From CAZMNF01 sp964567595 (GTDB lineage: Bacteria > Bipolaricaulota > Bipolaricaulia > RBG-16-55-9): a stretch of DNA of 64,000 bases. A program made the translations under genes and the position numbers. The stretch's first letter is position 1. Each line of letters opens with the position of its first letter. Location of the stretch: positions 1 through 64,000 of the forward strand of contig CAZMNF010000002.1 of NCBI GenBank assembly GCA_964567595.1, written 5' to 3'. The notes beneath the pieces were generated by a model. It was not told the DNA's origin, searched no databases, and saw only the letters and a program-made list of their open reading frames with translations. This document shows positions 62,899 to 64,000 of the stretch, one piece after another.

Positions 62899-63463
62899 GC
62901 TCCTCGGGAAGGTCCGTGGGTTGATCGGTCGTTTCCGAGCGTTCCGGAAGCGCCTGCGGCGATTCCGCCTTGAACGCCTGGGCCGTCACGTCGACCCGCT
63001 CCACGGTTACGCCGATGCGGTCCTCGATCCGGCTGCGCACGTCGGTCTGGATCCGCTCGCTGATCTCGGGAATCCGCCTGTCCGGTGGGAGTGAAAACCG
63101 CACGGCGATGCGCAGGCCCTCCTCCGCGGAGCGAATCCATACTCGGGCGTCGTCGATGGCGAACGTATCTCGGAGGATATCGTGCACCAGGCTCCGCACG
63201 GCCTCCGGGGAGATGGAGATTGAGCCGCCCGATCCCATCGTCTCGATGGGCGCTCGCGAGCGCGCGGTCTCCACCACTTGGGCGAGAAAATGGACGGCCG
63301 TGCCCAACGCGACGACGCCCAACACGCCCAGAACGATCGGCGAAAGCGGGTCGAGCTCCAGCTGGCCGGCGACGTTCAACAGGAGCAACACGCCCAGAAC
63401 GGCCGAGCCGAGGAAGCCCGTTCCCAACCCGACCTCGCGCAACCATCCCCACACGCCGGTCAT
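62882..63463 (-). CDS. amaP: AmaP, membrane anchor for Asp23
   Basis: The 193-residue product matches AmaP: two N-terminal membrane helices (about 12-65, GLGTGFLGSAVLGVLLLLNVAGQ and IVLGVLGVVALGTAVHFLAQ) and a cytoplasmic Asp23-like domain (about 75-165; ISISPEAVRSLVHDILRDTFAI, VRFSLPPDRRIPEISERIQTDVRSRIEDRIGV). It recruits Asp23 to the membrane. ATG 63463 overlaps the asp23 stop by four bases; the longer upstream frame is Arg-rich antisense sequence. The C-terminal tail is acidic and Pro-rich. Confidence 0.88.
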   Translation of the reverse strand: MTGVWGWLREVGLGTGFLGSAVLGVLLLLNVAGQLELDPLSPIVLGVLGVVALGTAVHFLAQVVETARSRAPIETMGSGGSISISPEAVRSLVHDILRDTFAIDDARVWIRSAEEGLRIAVRFSLPPDRRIPEISERIQTDVRSRIEDRIGVTVERVDVTAQAFKAESPQALPERSETTDQPTDLPEERDRVD

Positions 63464-63957
63464 GAGCGCTCGTGGGCCTGCTTCAGGGAATTGATGGCCA
63501 CGTCCGCGTCGCTGTCCGTCTCGGTGGCCTCGCCGTCGGATTCGGGGGACGCCGGGGCCGCATCGGTGTCGTCGGCCCGCTCCTCGTCTCCCTGAGGCCA
63601 CGTGCCCGCGGGGAGCGCCAAGTCGCTGACGTAGATGTGGACGCCGTCGACGCGATAGCCCGTCATCTCTTCGATCTCGCGCTTGACGTGTGACTGGAGC
63701 GTGCGGGCGACGTCCTGGATGGGATAGCCGTACTGGACGGACACGTAGAGCGTGACCGTGACGACGTCGTTCTCCACATGGGCAAAGACGCCCCGTCGTC
63801 CCCGCTCGTCCCCGAGAAAGACCTTCAGGTTGTCGGCCACGTTGCCGCGCAGGCTGCTGATGCCGTCGACGCCGGCCGCAGCCATGCCGGCGATCGAGGC
63901 GATGACGTGCTCGGTGATGCTGACCTTCCGCTGCAGTCGCCCGTGTTGCCCTTCCAT
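63460..63957 (-). CDS. Asp23/Gls24-family envelope stress protein
   Basis: The 165-residue product begins at ATG 63957 (or GTG 63960); AAGGAG lies about 10 bases upstream. The Asp23 domain spans about 10-120: GRLQRKVSITEHVIASIAGMAAAGVDGISSLRG, then VENDVVTVTLYVSVQYGYPIQDVARTLQSHVKREIEEMTGYRVDGVHIYVSDL. The acidic C-terminal 45 residues are not conserved. Asp23 proteins polymerise under the membrane and respond to envelope stress. It is the first visible gene of an operon asp23-amaP-DUF2273-nusB-ispE; its promoter lies beyond the window. Confidence 0.92.
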   Translation of the reverse strand: MEGQHGRLQRKVSITEHVIASIAGMAAAGVDGISSLRGNVADNLKVFLGDERGRRGVFAHVENDVVTVTLYVSVQYGYPIQDVARTLQSHVKREIEEMTGYRVDGVHIYVSDLALPAGTWPQGDEERADDTDAAPASPESDGEATETDSDADVAINSLKQAHERS

Positions 63958-64000
63958 CACGTCATCCGTCTCCTTAAGCGCATCAGGCACGCTCGATGTA

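Overview
This is a chromosomal window of a GC-rich bacterium (roughly 60-65 % GC by eye) with an acidic proteome: many exported and cytosolic proteins are rich in Asp and Glu. The lineage is not fixed by anything I can compute here. The 16S rRNA gene (minus strand, 15946-17500) is not followed by 23S/5S, several genes seem to be transcribed without a leader, and an Asp23/AmaP operon occurs together with soluble periplasmic binding proteins and a possible outer-membrane protein. I lean weakly towards Bipolaricaulota (OP1/Acetothermia-like), with Deinococcota (Trueperaceae-like) and Chloroflexota as alternatives; classifying the 16S would settle it. Catalase, isocitrate dehydrogenase, a dihydrolipoamide acyltransferase and LipB point to an oxygen-exposed heterotroph that uses peptides.

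Layout. 1-1376: end of a glycosyltransferase-like gene and a small membrane protein. 1408-3432: uvrB. 3748-7207 and 9416-14878: two di/oligopeptide ABC importers (binding protein plus two permeases, no ATPase), the second followed by a PQQ-type beta-propeller; between them lie yidD, a Crp/Fnr regulator and a small anchored protein. 15.5-17.5 kb: a lone 16S rRNA gene with a strong promoter and a flanking processing stem. 17.7-22.7 kb: ddl, aminotransferase, tlyA, coaE and alr (cell wall and cofactor genes). 22.7-24.7 kb: a Fur/PerR-family regulator and catalase in one operon, with an operator-like box in the promoter. 24.8-29.9 kb: HAD phosphatase, topA, S9 peptidase. 30.2-34.1 kb: tRNA-Leu, initiator-like tRNA-Met, an ABC-2 exporter and an AI-2E family protein.

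34.2-48.4 kb is the least ordinary part. A plus-strand operon encodes a divergent sigma-70-like protein, a membrane-anchored zinc-finger (anti-sigma-like) protein and a secreted metzincin protease. It converges on a minus-strand operon of four exported proteins: a 1230-residue protein with about 660 residues of Ala-rich helical stalk, a TlpA/ResA thioredoxin, a poly-Gln protein with calcium-loop-like repeats, and a YWTD six-bladed propeller. TTAACA direct repeats lie upstream of that operon. A secreted VWA/PKD protein follows. Together this looks like an extracellular fibre or surface system with its own regulator and protease; that is an inference.

48.5-64 kb is mostly housekeeping: lipB and an E2 acyltransferase, a phnE remnant, HAD and HD-domain hydrolases, icd with a metallo-beta-lactamase and a DUF402 protein, a second zinc-finger membrane module, yggU/NfeD-like genes, a possible outer-membrane protein, glnA, and an operon asp23-amaP-DUF2273-nusB-ispE. 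No CRISPR array, insertion sequence, prophage or replication origin was seen.
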